Below are positions 6,770 through 7,040 of a DNA stretch of 7,040 nucleotides, one piece after another. The stretch's first letter is position 1. The number at the start of each line of letters is the position of its first letter. The notes under the pieces are model-generated. The model did no database searches, had not been told where the DNA came from, and saw only the letters and a program-made list of their open reading frames with translations. The DNA is from Alphaproteobacteria bacterium. GTDB taxonomy: Bacteria; Pseudomonadota; Alphaproteobacteria; JAEULC01. The position numbers and the translations under genes were made by a program. The stretch spans positions 1-7,040 of the forward strand of contig JADZDN010000322.1 of assembly GCA_020851015.1 (NCBI GenBank), in the 5' to 3' direction.

Positions 6770-7040
6770 TCACAGCGCGCGGACCTGCATCTTGATCGGC
6801 CCATCGGCGCGGCCGTTGATGAACTGGTCGACATGCTCGTTGCCCGAGCGGTCGATCTGGTCGGCCGGTCCCGCCCAGATGATCCGGCCGTCGTAGAGCA
6901 TGGCGATGCGGTTGGCGATCTTGCGCGCGCTCGCCATGTCGTGGGTGATCGACAGCGCGCTGCAGCCGACCACGCGCACGCATTCGACGATCAGGTCGTT
7001 GATCACGTCGCTCATGATCGGGTCCAGCCCCGTGGTCGGC
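6770..7040 (-). CDS. mlaF: MlaF-like ABC transporter ATP-binding protein, C-terminal fragment
   Basis: The last 89 codons of an ABC ATPase; the rest lies beyond the right edge. The reading opens with PTTGLDPI, the segment after Walker B (D-loop and dimer contact), then SDVINDLIVECVRVVGCSALSI, the switch (H-loop) His in THDM, and a final beta region (IAMLYDGRIIWAGPADQI). The tail GNEHVDQFINGRADGPI is what points to MlaF/Ttg2A, whose C-termini end in QF-x-x-G-x-x-DGP. MlaF powers the inner-membrane complex (with MlaE, MlaD and MlaB) that moves phospholipids between inner and outer membranes and keeps outer-membrane asymmetry. Walker A, the signature motif and the catalytic Glu are outside the window. 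It ends with TGA at 6770-6772, 36 nt before radA, on the same strand. The MlaE permease gene would be expected to the right. Confidence 0.87.
   Translation of the reverse strand, partial: PTTGLDPIMSDVINDLIVECVRVVGCSALSITHDMASARKIANRIAMLYDGRIIWAGPADQIDRSGNEHVDQFINGRADGPIKMQVRAL

Overview
The window looks like a piece of a GC-rich alphaproteobacterial chromosome, most likely Rhodospirillales or a close relative. The reasons are the high GC content, the trpF-to-trpB order, a J-domain protein divergent from trpF, and the block mlaF-like / radA / cvpA / purF / SDR on one strand. The genus cannot be read from the sequence alone. Almost all of the window is coding, and no stretch longer than 300 bases lacks a gene.

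Region 1 (1-1437, minus strand) is a tryptophan biosynthesis segment read right to left: trpF (781-1437), then a GxxExxY-family PD-(D/E)xK-like gene (223-618), then the first 35 codons of trpB (1-105). The GxxExxY gene sits between two pathway genes. It has visibly lower GC than its neighbours. It is preceded by a perfect 27-nt inverted repeat (663-689 and 756-782) built from tandem CACGAAGR octamers, with a small GC-rich hairpin in the spacer. The outer end of the repeat touches the trpF stop codon. This is the least ordinary part of the window and looks like an acquired element.

Region 2 (1438-2173) is a 79-bp divergent intergenic region followed by the only gene clearly on the plus strand: a 218-aa protein with a C-terminal J domain (HPD motif) and an N-terminal stretch resembling a ribbon-helix-helix. 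It runs tail to tail into the next gene, and the two share the palindromic stop CTAG.

Region 3 (2170-7040, minus strand) reads right to left: the C-terminus of an MlaF-type ABC ATPase (outer-membrane lipid asymmetry), radA (recombination and repair ATPase), cvpA (membrane protein), purF (first committed step of purine synthesis, Fe-S type) and an SDR-family oxidoreductase. The radA-cvpA-purF part is tightly packed: a 16-nt gap, then an ATGA overlap. It probably forms one transcript. A 196-bp gap between purF and the SDR gene holds a pair of inverted GC-rich palindromic repeat copies that may act as a transcript-end or processing structure.

Most genes here are housekeeping. I see no phage, CRISPR, RNA gene or complete transposon. 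The best lead for something unusual is the GxxExxY gene with its octamer inverted repeat.
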